The notes: a model not told the origin generated them from the letters alone. A DNA stretch of 64,000 nucleotides from JANSWY01 sp965228955 (GCA_965228955.1 OZ245848.1:2852001-2916000), one strand, 5' to 3'; positions 8,961 through 17,585 are shown, counted from the first letter of the stretch. Numbers and translations: made by a program.

Positions 8961-10406
8961 TCAATTATTGCTAAACTGACTGTCAAGCTTTTTCTCTTTT
9001 TCCAATTCTAATATCTGCTCACCACTCAAAACATTGATGTAATTGTATCGGGAGGATTGCCACAATTCAGGATCGTATTTTCCAGCTTGAGAATAGATGC
9101 TTTTGCTGGGATCCATTTTACTTTTCTTGGATGGTTTTCTTCTGGTAGATTTGATTGATTCAATTTTCAGATCTCTTTGAATATCTAGTTCGAATAGTAC
9201 AGAATTGGTCTTTGTACTAACAATATGTGCTGAACCACCGCTTCCAGCTTTTGACAGGTAAATCTTGCCTTCCAAAGCTTCAAATTCATAAAATGTATAT
9301 TCATCTTTTAGTTTAAACAAAAGATTGTTTTTGTTAACCAGTTTAAATTGGTTTTCAAGATAATATCCAGGATTTGCGGATGATTCCTTCTCGAATCTTA
9401 CTATTGAAAAGGATGATATATCGATATAGTAAGTATCTCTGTAAACCACTCCCATCTTATTTTCTTTGAAGGATACTTTGTAAACTGGTTGCCCATCAAG
9501 GCTAACTACCCCTTCTGTTTCGTATGCCTCACTCACAATCCTATCAGGAAGTTCATCTGATTTATATTTTACTTTATTCCATCGCAAAACAGCTTCCAAA
9601 GAATTGAAATTCTCAATGTTGCCAAATATATGAGGATGAATATAGTTATTGCTTTTCCTCACATTCCGAATAAAAACCTCCTCTTTCATATCCAGTTGAT
9701 CATCAGAATTGTAGTTATATCCTTTGTCGTAAATGTCTACAAGGGACTCAACAAACAAAGCAGTCTTACCATCTTCTTCAAGTACCTCAGAATAAACCCC
9801 TGATAATAAGAGTGGTTTGCTGTGGTAGGTATGTTTCAGTTTTGTGAGTGCCTTTAATAGAATCTGCGTTCCTGTAAGATTACCATCAATTGATAAAAGT
9901 TCATCGGTATAGTTTAGTTTGTGCTCATTCTTTTTATACTTGATAGCTTTCTTATCTTCAACCTGTTTAGCCAACTCCTCTTGAAAAGTCTTGATGTCTA
10001 TACTATTGGTGGGCCCAACCTTTCGAATTGTGTCCTTCAATATTTCTTGTTGTTCCTGAGTTGATTGGCTTGTTACAACTACTTCCTTTGGCTTTTTATG
10101 CTGAAGAGAAGATCGACGGAGGACTATTTGGTCTCCTATCCTCATATATTCCAGTTGACATTGTTCAGATATCAATTTCAACAAATGATCCAGTTCGTAA
10201 TTATCATCTTCAATCAAAACCAATTTCTGAAGATCAGTTTGATCCAGGCTATGAGATATTTTGGCAATCCCAGTAGATTCCAAAGTGGTAATCACCTCAG
10301 AAAGGGCTATTCGATTAGCGTCTTTTAATGATTGATTATCAGCGCTTTGTGAAAATCCATTAAAAGCAATAGATATAAGGATGATATATTGAACGAACCT
10401 AAGCAA
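8961..10406 (-). CDS. Periplasmic STN-domain / carboxypeptidase-regulatory-like protein, third gene of a FecI-FecR operon
   Basis: The 481-residue protein has a signal peptide (end near GFSQ). Residues about 50-100 resemble an STN domain (secretin and TonB short N-terminal), ending in MRIGDQIVLRR. A linker and a large domain (about 150-410) follow, resembling Bacteroidota carboxypeptidase-like/DUF5686-related exported proteins, with GTQILLKALTKL and GQPVYKVSFKENKMGVVYRDTYYIDI. No TonB plug or barrel follows. It begins three bases after the fecR stop, using TTG as the only plausible start, which implies translational coupling. In classical systems the STN domain belongs to the receptor that signals FecR; here it stands alone, so it may be a soluble signalling partner. 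The C-terminal domain call is tentative. Confidence 0.75.
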   Translation of the reverse strand: MLRFVQYIILISIAFNGFSQSADNQSLKDANRIALSEVITTLESTGIAKISHSLDQTDLQKLVLIEDDNYELDHLLKLISEQCQLEYMRIGDQIVLRRSSLQHKKPKEVVVTSQSTQEQQEILKDTIRKVGPTNSIDIKTFQEELAKQVEDKKAIKYKKNEHKLNYTDELLSIDGNLTGTQILLKALTKLKHTYHSKPLLLSGVYSEVLEEDGKTALFVESLVDIYDKGYNYNSDDQLDMKEEVFIRNVRKSNNYIHPHIFGNIENFNSLEAVLRWNKVKYKSDELPDRIVSEAYETEGVVSLDGQPVYKVSFKENKMGVVYRDTYYIDISSFSIVRFEKESSANPGYYLENQFKLVNKNNLLFKLKDEYTFYEFEALEGKIYLSKAGSGGSAHIVSTKTNSVLFELDIQRDLKIESIKSTRRKPSKKSKMDPSKSIYSQAGKYDPELWQSSRYNYINVLSGEQILELEKEKKLDSQFSNN

Positions 10407-10409
10407 TAT

Positions 10410-11411
10410 TTATAATGGTATTTGACATCCTTTACCAATTAATTCATATGAGTTTTGAGTTTTATTGACCTTGAGGTTCAGGCTGAATGCTAATACCTGA
10501 ATAATATTTTCGATACTTTCATTTTCAAAATTTCCGGTGAAAGGACAAGTCAGAATATCGGAATTACCAACTTTAACATTACATCCATAAGCAATCTGCA
10601 AGTCTTCAATCACCTGAGAAACAGAAGCGCTATTAAACTGCAAAGATCCCGTCTGCCAGAATAAGTTATTTCTATTTTCTACTACTTCTTTTGTAATTAC
10701 ATTTTCCTTCTTTGAATAAGAGGCCATTTGATCAGCACTTAAGAATACCTGTTCCTGCAACCGATTATTGTGAGAAGCAAAGGACACTTTTCCATGTGTT
10801 ACAGTAATGACTATATCATTCTCAATATCTCTATTCCTAATGTTAAATGATGTACCCAAAACAGTAGTTGTAGAATTCCCGGATTCCACAATAAATGGTT
10901 TTGATTCATTTCTGGCCACTTCAAAATAAGCCTCACCATTCAGCTCTAATTTTCTATCAATAGAATTGAAATCTTCTAGGTAGCTTAAGCTTGAGTTATT
11001 ATTTAAGTGCACTTTTGTACCATCAGGCAACACAATCTCTCGATTTGAATCCTGAGTAGACTCTGAAATAGTTTTCAACTCAGGCTCTGGCCAATTCAAC
11101 CAGGTGATTCCTAAGATAAAAATTAATGAAGCTGCAATTCCAACTGCTATTCGCAAAGGATACATTTTCCGCACCTTGGTCGAAGAAGCTTGTTCATTCT
11201 TTAGAATTTCCAATTCTAATGCGTCCTCAAAATTTGAAGAGAGCTCCTTTTTGCTATTATTATCAAATAACTCAAAAAGGAGCTTTTCCTCGTCCAGGTT
11301 ATTTCCGTAATGCTCTTCTTCCAATAACAATCGCAACTCTCCTTCCTCTGCCGCGGAAGTCATTCCCTTGTAATACTTGTCGATCAGTTGCTGGGTTTTC
11401 TGGCTTCTCAT
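10410..11411 (-). CDS. FecR-family anti-sigma factor
   Basis: The 333-residue protein has a cytoplasmic N-terminal anti-sigma region (about 1-80), one membrane segment (about 86-105, IAVGIAASLIFILGITWL), a periplasmic FecR domain (about 125-220) with REIVLPDGTKVHLN and GEAYFEVARNESKPFIVES, and a C-terminal DUF4974-type, STN-like domain (about 262-330, LQFNSASVSQVIEDLQIAYG). FecR proteins hold an ECF sigma factor at the inner membrane and release it on a periplasmic signal. The start overlaps the sigma gene stop by four bases (ATGA), and the STN gene starts three bases after its stop, so all three form one translationally coupled operon. Confidence 0.93.
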   Translation of the reverse strand: MRSQKTQQLIDKYYKGMTSAAEEGELRLLLEEEHYGNNLDEEKLLFELFDNNSKKELSSNFEDALELEILKNEQASSTKVRKMYPLRIAVGIAASLIFILGITWLNWPEPELKTISESTQDSNREIVLPDGTKVHLNNNSSLSYLEDFNSIDRKLELNGEAYFEVARNESKPFIVESGNSTTTVLGTSFNIRNRDIENDIVITVTHGKVSFASHNNRLQEQVFLSADQMASYSKKENVITKEVVENRNNLFWQTGSLQFNSASVSQVIEDLQIAYGCNVKVGNSDILTCPFTGNFENESIENIIQVLAFSLNLKVNKTQNSYELIGKGCQIPL

Positions 11412-11905
11412 GATACTCTTAATGTTTTTTGATAGGCCTCTTTAACACTTTTTCTGGCTCTGCATAAAATCACTCTTACATGATTTTCTGTTTCACCCAA
11501 TAGCTCTGCTATTTCATTGGTTTCTAGTTGCTCAACTCCCTTTAGTTGCATAACGATTTTCTGTTGTTCCGGTAGAGCATCAATGATTTGTTGGAGTATT
11601 CCCAACTCTTCCCTATGTTCCAATTTCTTTTCATCACTTTGAGTATTTAACCATTCCATTGGATACTCCTGAAATTCCAATTTCTTTTTGCTGATCAAAT
11701 TCAGACACATGTTTTTTGTCATGGTTACCAATAAAGCTTCTATACTTCTGTATTTGGAAAGAGAGTCTCTGATGTCCCATAATTTGAGAAATACCTCTTG
11801 TACCAAATCTTCAGCATCCTCAGCATTGTGAAGCATCCAATTCGCAATTCTAAACAGCCTGTTCTTGTGATCGGCTACTAACGATTTAAACTCTGTGATG
11901 TGCAT
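11408..11905 (-). CDS. ECF RNA polymerase sigma factor (FecI-like)
   Basis: The 165-residue protein has sigma region 2 (about 8-75) with the core-binding and -10 recognition segment NAEDAEDLVQEVFLKLWD, and region 4 (about 105-158) with LPEQQKIVMQLKGVEQLETN and the helix-turn-helix ending VILCRARKSVKEAY. It is the first gene of an operon with fecR (four-base overlap) and the STN-domain gene. Such Bacteroidota sigma factors usually control surface nutrient-uptake loci; no SusC/D or TonB receptor gene is adjacent here, so its regulon is unknown. Confidence 0.93.
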   Translation of the reverse strand: MHITEFKSLVADHKNRLFRIANWMLHNAEDAEDLVQEVFLKLWDIRDSLSKYRSIEALLVTMTKNMCLNLISKKKLEFQEYPMEWLNTQSDEKKLEHREELGILQQIIDALPEQQKIVMQLKGVEQLETNEIAELLGETENHVRVILCRARKSVKEAYQKTLRVS

Positions 11906-11952
11906 TTATATCAAGAGACAAGATAAATGAGCAAGCATTACAGAAAAGTTAG

Positions 11953-12007
11953 AAAAAATTGTTGACAGTTGACAGTTGTCTGTTAACAGTTAACTGTCAA
12001 CTGTCAA
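11953..12007 (-). terminator. Intrinsic terminator built from heptamer repeats, end of GldJ-like gene
   Basis: TTGACAGTTGACAGTT (11962-11977) and its exact complement at 11992-12007 form a 16-bp stem around a 14-base loop that itself contains CTGTTAACAG. Read on the minus strand the stem is followed by CAATTTTTTC. The stem overlaps the stop codon of the gene at 12004. Confidence 0.75.
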
Positions 12008-13302
12008 TAATTCGCTCCTGCATGAACCATTGCGCACCTAAACCCAATCGCTGCTGAAGTTGAGTCTTCTGGCATAAATCTTCTTGTTCCTGGTGATAGC
12101 CAATATGCTACATCTTGCCATGATCCTCCTTTGTAGACTCTCATTCTGTTCATTGGTGGATTCTCCTCATTATACGACGCTGCTGAGATTCCAACTTCTA
12201 TTGCTTCCTCTCTCGTGTAAGGAGCTTCTGCTCCGATAAAATTGTAATTCTGATCATAGTCTTCATGTGAATCAAGATACCCATCCCTTCTTACGGGATT
12301 GAGATCTTCAGTATCTCGGTGTGACATTGGTCTGTATACATCTGCTACCCATTCATTTACATTTCCAGCCATATTGTAAAGACCATTTTCATTTGGTGGG
12401 TTATTATAGACCGGTTCTGTAATCATTGCTCCATCATTCAACCTTCCGGCAATTCCAGCATAATCACCTCTTCCTCTTTTGTAATTGGCCAGGAAATAGC
12501 CCATATTTTTACCATAAGGTTGTCTTAACCAATGTCCATCCCATGGGTATATTCTTTGATTCCATTGCTTTTCTAATCCATATTGGGTTCCTATTAACGC
12601 AAGTGCAGCATACTCCCACTCTGCTTCTGTAGGCAGTCTATAATTTGGTAATACAATACCTGATTCTAATGGGATTCTTACTTTACCATTTGAGACAAGC
12701 TGTTCTGGAGTTGGGATATCTCCACCATTTTGCTCGTAATAGTTCATTGCCATTTTATAATTCACAACTTGTGTTCTCCAATGGCAATAGTTATTGGCCT
12801 GTCTCCAATTGATCCCCACCACCGGAAACATCCGAAAACCTGGATATCTGTAATAGTGAGTGACATATGGATCATTGAAAGCAAGTGATCTTGCCCATAC
12901 TGTGGTATCAGGCAGGTTGTTCTTCCAGAAAGTTTCACTTGAATCTAGTTTTATATAGTACTCATACTCAAGCCAATTGATGTTGGCAATTTCAGCTTCG
13001 TCCATATAGAAAGATGCTATAGTAACGGTTCTTTCAATATTATCCCTGCTGTATACTATATCTTCTTCAAAAGACCCAAGTATATGCCTTCCTCCCTCTA
13101 CAAAAACCAGATTCGGCCCAAAAGGCTGCCCTTTGTAGTCGCTCACCTGAAATCCTCCTTCCTGGTTATATTCAAGCCCAGTGGTATTGCTATATGATCC
13201 TGGGTTCATACTTGTTGGAGCAAAACGATTGTAGCAGCTGGATAGAAATAAAGATGTGATAAAGACTATAATAAATAGTCTTACCTTAAATGAGTCTTTC
13301 AT
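12004..13302 (-). CDS. GldJ-like lipoprotein with SUMF1/formylglycine-generating-enzyme fold
   Basis: Starting at the ATG at 13302 (432 residues), the protein has a lipobox LFLSSC (Cys23) and a GldJ-style N-terminal segment (TGLEYN, GGFQVSDYKGQPFGPNLVFV), then a C-type-lectin-like SUMF1 domain with FYMDEAEIANINWLEYEYY, YRLPTEAEWEYAA, YPWDGHW, NGLYNMAGNVNEW and a YRPMSHRDTEDLNP segment. GldJ and GldK are outer-membrane-associated lipoproteins required for T9SS function and gliding. GldJ is normally near porU/porV, which are absent here, so this may be a paralogue; I therefore give no symbol. Copper-binding catalytic cysteines of true FGE are not apparent. A TTG 30 bases upstream is in frame but would bury the signal peptide. 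Confidence 0.8.
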   Translation of the reverse strand: MKDSFKVRLFIIVFITSLFLSSCYNRFAPTSMNPGSYSNTTGLEYNQEGGFQVSDYKGQPFGPNLVFVEGGRHILGSFEEDIVYSRDNIERTVTIASFYMDEAEIANINWLEYEYYIKLDSSETFWKNNLPDTTVWARSLAFNDPYVTHYYRYPGFRMFPVVGINWRQANNYCHWRTQVVNYKMAMNYYEQNGGDIPTPEQLVSNGKVRIPLESGIVLPNYRLPTEAEWEYAALALIGTQYGLEKQWNQRIYPWDGHWLRQPYGKNMGYFLANYKRGRGDYAGIAGRLNDGAMITEPVYNNPPNENGLYNMAGNVNEWVADVYRPMSHRDTEDLNPVRRDGYLDSHEDYDQNYNFIGAEAPYTREEAIEVGISAASYNEENPPMNRMRVYKGGSWQDVAYWLSPGTRRFMPEDSTSAAIGFRCAMVHAGANY

Positions 13303-13337
13303 GCCTTGGTCTGTTTTTATAGCATAGACCAAGGCAT
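13301..13337. promoter_or_regulatory. Perfect 12-bp inverted repeat over the GldJ-like start codon
   Basis: ATGCCTTGGTCT (13301-13312) is exactly complementary to AGACCAAGGCAT (13326-13337), with a 13-base loop. Two of three bases of the start codon at 13300-13302 lie in the stem. Neither side has a T-tract, so it is not a standard terminator; it could mask translation or be an operator. Confidence 0.45.
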
Positions 13338-13356
13338 TGAGAATTCATTACAAACT

Positions 13357-14340
13357 CTATTGATTTAATTCTGTAATAAACCTTTCTGTAGCGGTAGCAA
13401 GTGTAATTTCCCGATTGATATATGGAAGCAAGTGTCTGTCTAACAAATTGTGATATCTCCCAAATACCTTATTCCGTTTCATATAGGTCTCAGGATAATC
13501 TATACCTTCCTTTTCCAACATATCCTTAGCCAGATAACCTGTGAAATAGAAGAGGTAAGCGTGCCAAAGTTGTCTTGGCGGTTTCACTTTCATTACTGAT
13601 GCAACATCCATGATAGTGCCGCCCACAAAGTAATCTCGTGTAAGTATCATATTATGAGCCGACTCATGAAATAACAATTCTAGCCAATTACCAGGTACAT
13701 CATTTTCACCATAAGCATTCATCACCACATGAGTGGGGAATATGGAAGTATATGGACGGTTTCTCAAATTCCATTTAGAGGCTTTAGCAACATACACAAT
13801 ATCTACTTTAACTCTACCCTCTTGCCAAAACTGCCTGGTTAACTGTGACAAACTTTCTACAAAATCACTCTCAAATTTTCTGATCAGATCAATGTTTTCA
13901 TTCAGAGCTGTTTTACAACTTAGCTTATGTTTAGGCCAAAAGACATTTTCATATGTGCCGCTGAATTTTTGAAGCACTTTAAAATGTTCTTCTAGCGAAT
14001 CTGGTACATCTGATATATCTGGATTACTTGTTATCCATTCTTTAAAAGTTGTCATGTAATCTGACATTCTTAAATCTTCATCAACTAAGCCCAAATGATA
14101 ATATTCAATAGCAGCATCTAAATCAGCACTTGCTTTCTTTTTCAGTTTCATATCGACTATGGTGCTGTCAAACTCCTTTCTAAGAAATGATTCCAGCCAT
14201 AGGAAGTTATGCATATTAAACCAATAGTTGATTTCAAAGGAGTAGTACTCTGTAGTATCTGAATGTTGAATAGTTGTTTGACTGTTGACTTGAATAGAAA
14301 TCAAAAATACAGCAATGATGATTATGAATTTCCTGATCAT
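13357..14340 (-). CDS. Exported HExxH protein, putative zinc metallopeptidase
   Basis: The 327-residue protein has a signal peptide (cleavage near VNSQ, about 21) and no further membrane segment. The motif ELLFHESAHNMI puts His225, Glu226 and His229 in an HExxH zinc-binding pattern; the helix is preceded by a DVPGNWL loop and followed by tyrosine-rich helices. I cannot assign a peptidase family or name the third metal ligand with confidence; candidates lie in the helical region 250-300. The gene ends 54 bases before the GldJ-like start and its upstream side faces the LiaF-like gene, so 14341-14502 is a divergent regulatory region. Confidence 0.65.
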   Translation of the reverse strand: MIRKFIIIIAVFLISIQVNSQTTIQHSDTTEYYSFEINYWFNMHNFLWLESFLRKEFDSTIVDMKLKKKASADLDAAIEYYHLGLVDEDLRMSDYMTTFKEWITSNPDISDVPDSLEEHFKVLQKFSGTYENVFWPKHKLSCKTALNENIDLIRKFESDFVESLSQLTRQFWQEGRVKVDIVYVAKASKWNLRNRPYTSIFPTHVVMNAYGENDVPGNWLELLFHESAHNMILTRDYFVGGTIMDVASVMKVKPPRQLWHAYLFYFTGYLAKDMLEKEGIDYPETYMKRNKVFGRYHNLLDRHLLPYINREITLATATERFITELNQ

Positions 14341-14373
14341 GATACGTCCGTTTACAAGTGAACTTAACCATTT

Positions 14374-14432
14374 TCACCGACTTTTTTAAAAGTTTTCCGG
14401 ATTCACCGACTGCCAAACCGGACTTACCGATT
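14374..14432 (+). promoter_or_regulatory. Three ACCGA-containing direct repeats, LytTR-like spacing
   Basis: TCACCGACT occurs exactly at 14374-14382 and 14403-14411, and TTACCGATT at 14424-14432. The last two are 9-mers separated by 12 bases, a 21-base period, which matches the geometry of LytTR-family sites (two imperfect 9-bp direct repeats with a 12-13 base gap). A longer 21-base unit starting CCGGA repeats at 14397 and 14418. They lie 70-130 bases before the LiaF-like start, and a LytTR regulator is encoded two genes downstream. Confidence 0.45.
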
Positions 14433-14502
14433 TCTTTAATCCATTGCGTCAAAAACTCCCGTAACATTGCTATATCAACAAAAACAAAAAAACAAAAAGG
14501 TC

Positions 14503-15225
14503 ATGTCAAATACTACAAATAATCGTTCGGTCTTAGCAGGGGTTGTCTTAATTGCCCTTGGAGGGTTGTTTTTACTAGACAACTTCAGACTTCTTCCTCT
14601 GGATATTTTGGATCATATCCTTAGCTTCTGGGGCATTGTTGCAACAATTGGTATTGTTGTAATCTCATCAAGCGACAACAAAACTCCGGGTTACATCATG
14701 CTGGGAATTGGTAGTTTCTTCATCTTAAGTGATATACTCCGATATGAACTTGGAATAAGGTGGATAGACGCATGGGAGATCTTCTGGCCGGTAGCCATCA
14801 TATTTATAGGAGTTATGATCCTCATTCGCAAAGACAATATCTTCAGCGATAAAAAAAAAAGGAATATAGATCCGAGTAATAGAGATATGTTAAACATTAC
14901 AGCAATTCTAGGAGGCGGAAATGTCTCAGTCAAAAGTGACAACTTCCAGGGTGGTAAAGTAACAGCCTTCATGGGCGGAGGAGATTACGACCTGAGTGCA
15001 AGTCAGCTTGCAGAAGGAGACCAAGAAATAGATGTCTTCTGCATGTTCGGAGGAGCTACCTTCATTGTACCTTCCGACTGGAATGTAAGACTGGAAGTAA
15101 CCAGCATCTTCGGAGGTTTCTCTGACAGCAGAAAACTACAGGAAAGTAACACTGGCTCAGATAGAGAGCTTGTAATCCGGGGAACAGTGATCTTCGGAGG
15201 TGGTGAAATAAAAAACTACGTGTAA
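14503..15225 (+). CDS. LiaF-like membrane protein (DUF5668 N-terminal, LiaF C-terminal domain)
   Basis: From the ATG at 14503 the protein has 240 residues; an in-frame TTG at 14467 is less likely. Four hydrophobic segments (about 10-26, 36-52, 57-75 and 84-105) with GGLFLLDN and FWPVAIIFIGVMIL belong to the DUF5668 type. The C-terminal part (about 128-240) is a LiaF-like beta-helical domain with repeated glycine turns: AILGGGNVSV, AFMGGGDYDL, MFGGATFIVP, SIFGGFSDSR and VIFGGGEI. In Firmicutes LiaF restrains a kinase that responds to cell-envelope stress; in Bacteroidota such proteins are often beside LytS/LytTR pairs, as here. An efficient terminator separates it from the kinase gene, so partial coupling or separate transcription is likely. 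Confidence 0.85.
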   Translation: MSNTTNNRSVLAGVVLIALGGLFLLDNFRLLPLDILDHILSFWGIVATIGIVVISSSDNKTPGYIMLGIGSFFILSDILRYELGIRWIDAWEIFWPVAIIFIGVMILIRKDNIFSDKKKRNIDPSNRDMLNITAILGGGNVSVKSDNFQGGKVTAFMGGGDYDLSASQLAEGDQEIDVFCMFGGATFIVPSDWNVRLEVTSIFGGFSDSRKLQESNTGSDRELVIRGTVIFGGGEIKNYV

Positions 15226-15263
15226 TCACAAACTGAACCCAACGCATAGGTCAAAACTCACAT

Positions 15264-15294
15264 CCCCTGGAGGTTTATCCTTCAGGGGTTTTTT
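15264..15294 (+). terminator. Intrinsic terminator between LiaF-like gene and kinase gene
   Basis: CCCCTGGAGG pairs with CCTTCAGGGG through 10 pairs (one G-U) around a five-base TTTAT loop, followed directly by T6. It lies 38 bases after the LiaF-like stop and 15 bases before the next ATG. Confidence 0.85.
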
Positions 15295-15309
15295 ATTAGA
15301 TTCGAGACA

Positions 15310-16362
15310 ATGATCAATCCAATTACCAAAAAACGTTCGCATCTCATAGTCTACTTCATGTTCTGGGTATTGGTGGCCAGTTTGCAAACAATGGTGCTAC
15401 ACTGGACACAGAATACTGCCTGGACAATTGCGGCGGTAGAATCCTTCATTTATGCTATGATGTTTGGGTTGGTTGGTTTGAGCGTTTGGTTTGTAGTACG
15501 ATTCACTGGCCTGGAGTTTAGTAATTTATGGAATGCGCTTATTAATCATGTTGGGGCAGCTTCAGTATTAGTTGCAGTTTGGTTCTTCACCAGCTACTCC
15601 ATTTTCAGCTTGATTATGGGTACACCTTTTAAAATAAGAGAGATTGATCCATCAGACTTTTGGTGGCAGGTAGCAATTGGATATATCTATTACTTGCTGG
15701 TTTCATTGAATTACTATTTGCTCATTTTCTATCAGAACTATAAGGAAAAGCAATTAGCTGAGCTTGAAATGAAATCACTGCTAAAAGAAAGTGAACTGAG
15801 CATGTTGAAGGCGCAGCTCAATCCGCATTTCATTTTTAACAGCCTTAATTCAATCAGTGCATTGACTTTAACTAGGCCTGAGGATGCTCATGAAATGATA
15901 GTTAAGCTATCTACATTTTTGAGACATACTATTGGTCAGTCAGAAACTGAGCTGGTGAGTATAGATAAAGAGATCGAAACAATCAGTTTATATCTGGACA
16001 TTGAAAAATCGAGGTTTGGAGATCGTTTAGTGATTGAAATAAATGGATTGGAAAGTCTAAAAAACGAGAATAAACTTCCAAATCTGATTTTACAACCACT
16101 TGTTGAAAACGCTATCAAATATGGCATCTATGAAAATGTTGATTCGAGCAAAATAGAAATAAGCCTAACCGAGAGAGACGAAATCCTTGAAGTCATAATT
16201 GAAAACAATTGTGAGGATAAACCAAAGAAGGTAGGGAAAGGCATTGGTTTGAAAAATGTGAAAGGAAGGTTGTCCTACATTTATGATCGAACTGACTTAA
16301 TTGCAACGGAACAAACAGATAACCATTTCAAAGTAACCTTAAAAATCCCTCAACGCATTTAG
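15310..16362 (+). CDS. LytS/YpdA-type sensor histidine kinase
   Basis: The 350-residue protein has four membrane segments in its first 140 residues, a short coiled linker (KEKQLAELEMKSLLKE), and a His_kinase domain of the LytS class: LNPHFIFNSLNSISAL carries the phospho-accepting His173, then NLILQPLVENAIKYGI is the N-box and GKGIGLKNVKGRL the G-box. No extracellular ligand domain is evident, so the signal is probably sensed within the membrane. The stop is two bases from the start of the LytTR regulator gene, so the two are a cognate pair. In Bacteroidota such pairs have varied roles, often unknown. Confidence 0.93.
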   Translation: MINPITKKRSHLIVYFMFWVLVASLQTMVLHWTQNTAWTIAAVESFIYAMMFGLVGLSVWFVVRFTGLEFSNLWNALINHVGAASVLVAVWFFTSYSIFSLIMGTPFKIREIDPSDFWWQVAIGYIYYLLVSLNYYLLIFYQNYKEKQLAELEMKSLLKESELSMLKAQLNPHFIFNSLNSISALTLTRPEDAHEMIVKLSTFLRHTIGQSETELVSIDKEIETISLYLDIEKSRFGDRLVIEINGLESLKNENKLPNLILQPLVENAIKYGIYENVDSSKIEISLTERDEILEVIIENNCEDKPKKVGKGIGLKNVKGRLSYIYDRTDLIATEQTDNHFKVTLKIPQRI

Positions 16363-16364
16363 AT

Positions 16365-17114
16365 ATGGAGCAATTCAAAGTTGTAGTTGTTGATGATGAG
16401 GCACCAGCCCGTGAAGTAATCAAGCTCTTCCTCAAAGATCATTCAGAGTATGTAGTAGTTGGTGAAGCTGAAAATGGTTTTGAAGGGTTAAAGGTGATAC
16501 AAGCTAACAAACCAGATCTTATATTCCTGGATATACAAATGCCAAAGCTTACTGGATTTGAGTTGTTGGAATTGCTGGATAATCCACCTCCCGTGATCTT
16601 TTCTACAGCCTATGATGAATATGCATTGAAAGCTTTTGAGTTTCACGCTATCGATTATTTACTGAAGCCTTATAACAGAAGTCGATTTGCTGAGAGTATT
16701 CAAAAGGTAAGTGCCGTACTAAAGGTTGAGACTAAACCCTCACCAACAAATGGAACTGCTTTACTCGAAAGTTATCAGCAAGAACCAACTCATCAAATTG
16801 TAGTTAAGGATGGGACTAATATCACCATTATTCCGACAGATGAACTAGTAAGGTTAGCAGCACAAGATGACTATGTTGAAATCATTAGTTCAAAGGGCAA
16901 GCATCTCAAAAAGCAGACCATGTCTCATTTTGAAAAGACTTTGGACCCCAATCAGTTTATCAGAATTCACAGGTCTTCAATTGTAAAAGCCTCTATGATT
17001 GAGAAAATAGAAAAGTATGGCAAGGAGACCCACATGGTATACTTGACCAACGGAGATGAAGTTGTAGCCAGTGCTACTGGATACACTAAGCTTAAAAGTG
17101 TACTGGGTATCTAA
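16365..17114 (+). CDS. LytTR-family response regulator
   Basis: The 249-residue protein has an N-terminal receiver domain (about 1-120) with acidic pocket VVVDDEAPARE, phospho-acceptor Asp56 in LIFLDIQMPKLTG, the switch residue in FSTAYDEYALKAF, and Lys in YLLKPYN. A LytTR DNA-binding domain follows (about 145-248) with AAQDDYVEIISSKGKHLKKQTM and FIRIHRSSIVKASMIEKIE. LytTR proteins bind pairs of 9-bp direct repeats about 21 bases apart; repeats of that spacing lie upstream of the LiaF-like gene at 14403-14432, suggesting its target. The gene ends three bases from the convergent lipoprotein gene. Confidence 0.93.
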   Translation: MEQFKVVVVDDEAPAREVIKLFLKDHSEYVVVGEAENGFEGLKVIQANKPDLIFLDIQMPKLTGFELLELLDNPPPVIFSTAYDEYALKAFEFHAIDYLLKPYNRSRFAESIQKVSAVLKVETKPSPTNGTALLESYQQEPTHQIVVKDGTNITIIPTDELVRLAAQDDYVEIISSKGKHLKKQTMSHFEKTLDPNQFIRIHRSSIVKASMIEKIEKYGKETHMVYLTNGDEVVASATGYTKLKSVLGI

Positions 17115-17117
17115 TTC

Positions 17118-17585
17118 CTAATTCTTAGCCGGACTAAAATCCTGATTGAATATTGTCGGATTAATCGGCTTAATAATCTTAATAAACCCATGGTGAGTTG
17201 CCTGATGACAGGAATTACAAGACTGAATGAGTAAATCATAACCCTCAAGAAAAAGTACCTGATCCTTCTGCTTTACTCCCTCCTCTATTTTTTCGATACT
17301 CGGCTCAATTACGTTTTCTGCTAATTCACTGATATTGAATCCTTCATATGTGACCTTATTCACTATCAATTCTTCGGTAGCTTCTTCCAATTCGTGAGTA
17401 TAGAAATCCGCCAATTCCCAATTCTGTGCATCACCTGCAAACCAAAGTTTTGTGGAGAACCTTTGATATTGCTGCATAGTTCCCAACAAATCGTGTTCTT
17501 CAGGTTCTTTCTTTGACTCGTTTGAGCAGGAACAAAGTACAATAGTGGCCAGGAGTAAGAAGTAGATTAAGGTTCTATTAATCAC
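17118..17585 (-). CDS. Lipoprotein with a single CxxCH haem-binding motif
   Basis: The 155-residue protein starts with GTG and has a lipobox VLCSC (Cys20), then a helical domain and the haem c attachment motif CNSCHQATHHG near residue 125. The helical bundle with C-terminal CxxCH resembles cytochrome c class II (c-prime) proteins, but a membrane-anchored version of unknown partner. It would sit in the periplasm or at the outer membrane and might pass electrons or bind gas ligands. No other respiratory genes are nearby. The stop is three bases from the convergent LytTR gene with no terminator between. Confidence 0.7.
   Translation of the reverse strand: MINRTLIYFLLLATIVLCSCSNESKKEPEEHDLLGTMQQYQRFSTKLWFAGDAQNWELADFYTHELEEATEELIVNKVTYEGFNISELAENVIEPSIEKIEEGVKQKDQVLFLEGYDLLIQSCNSCHQATHHGFIKIIKPINPTIFNQDFSPAKN

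Noticed and set aside
14276..14290. Heptamer-like GTTTGACTGTTGACT
   Set aside because: It lies in the signal-peptide coding region of the HExxH protein and has only two imperfect units.
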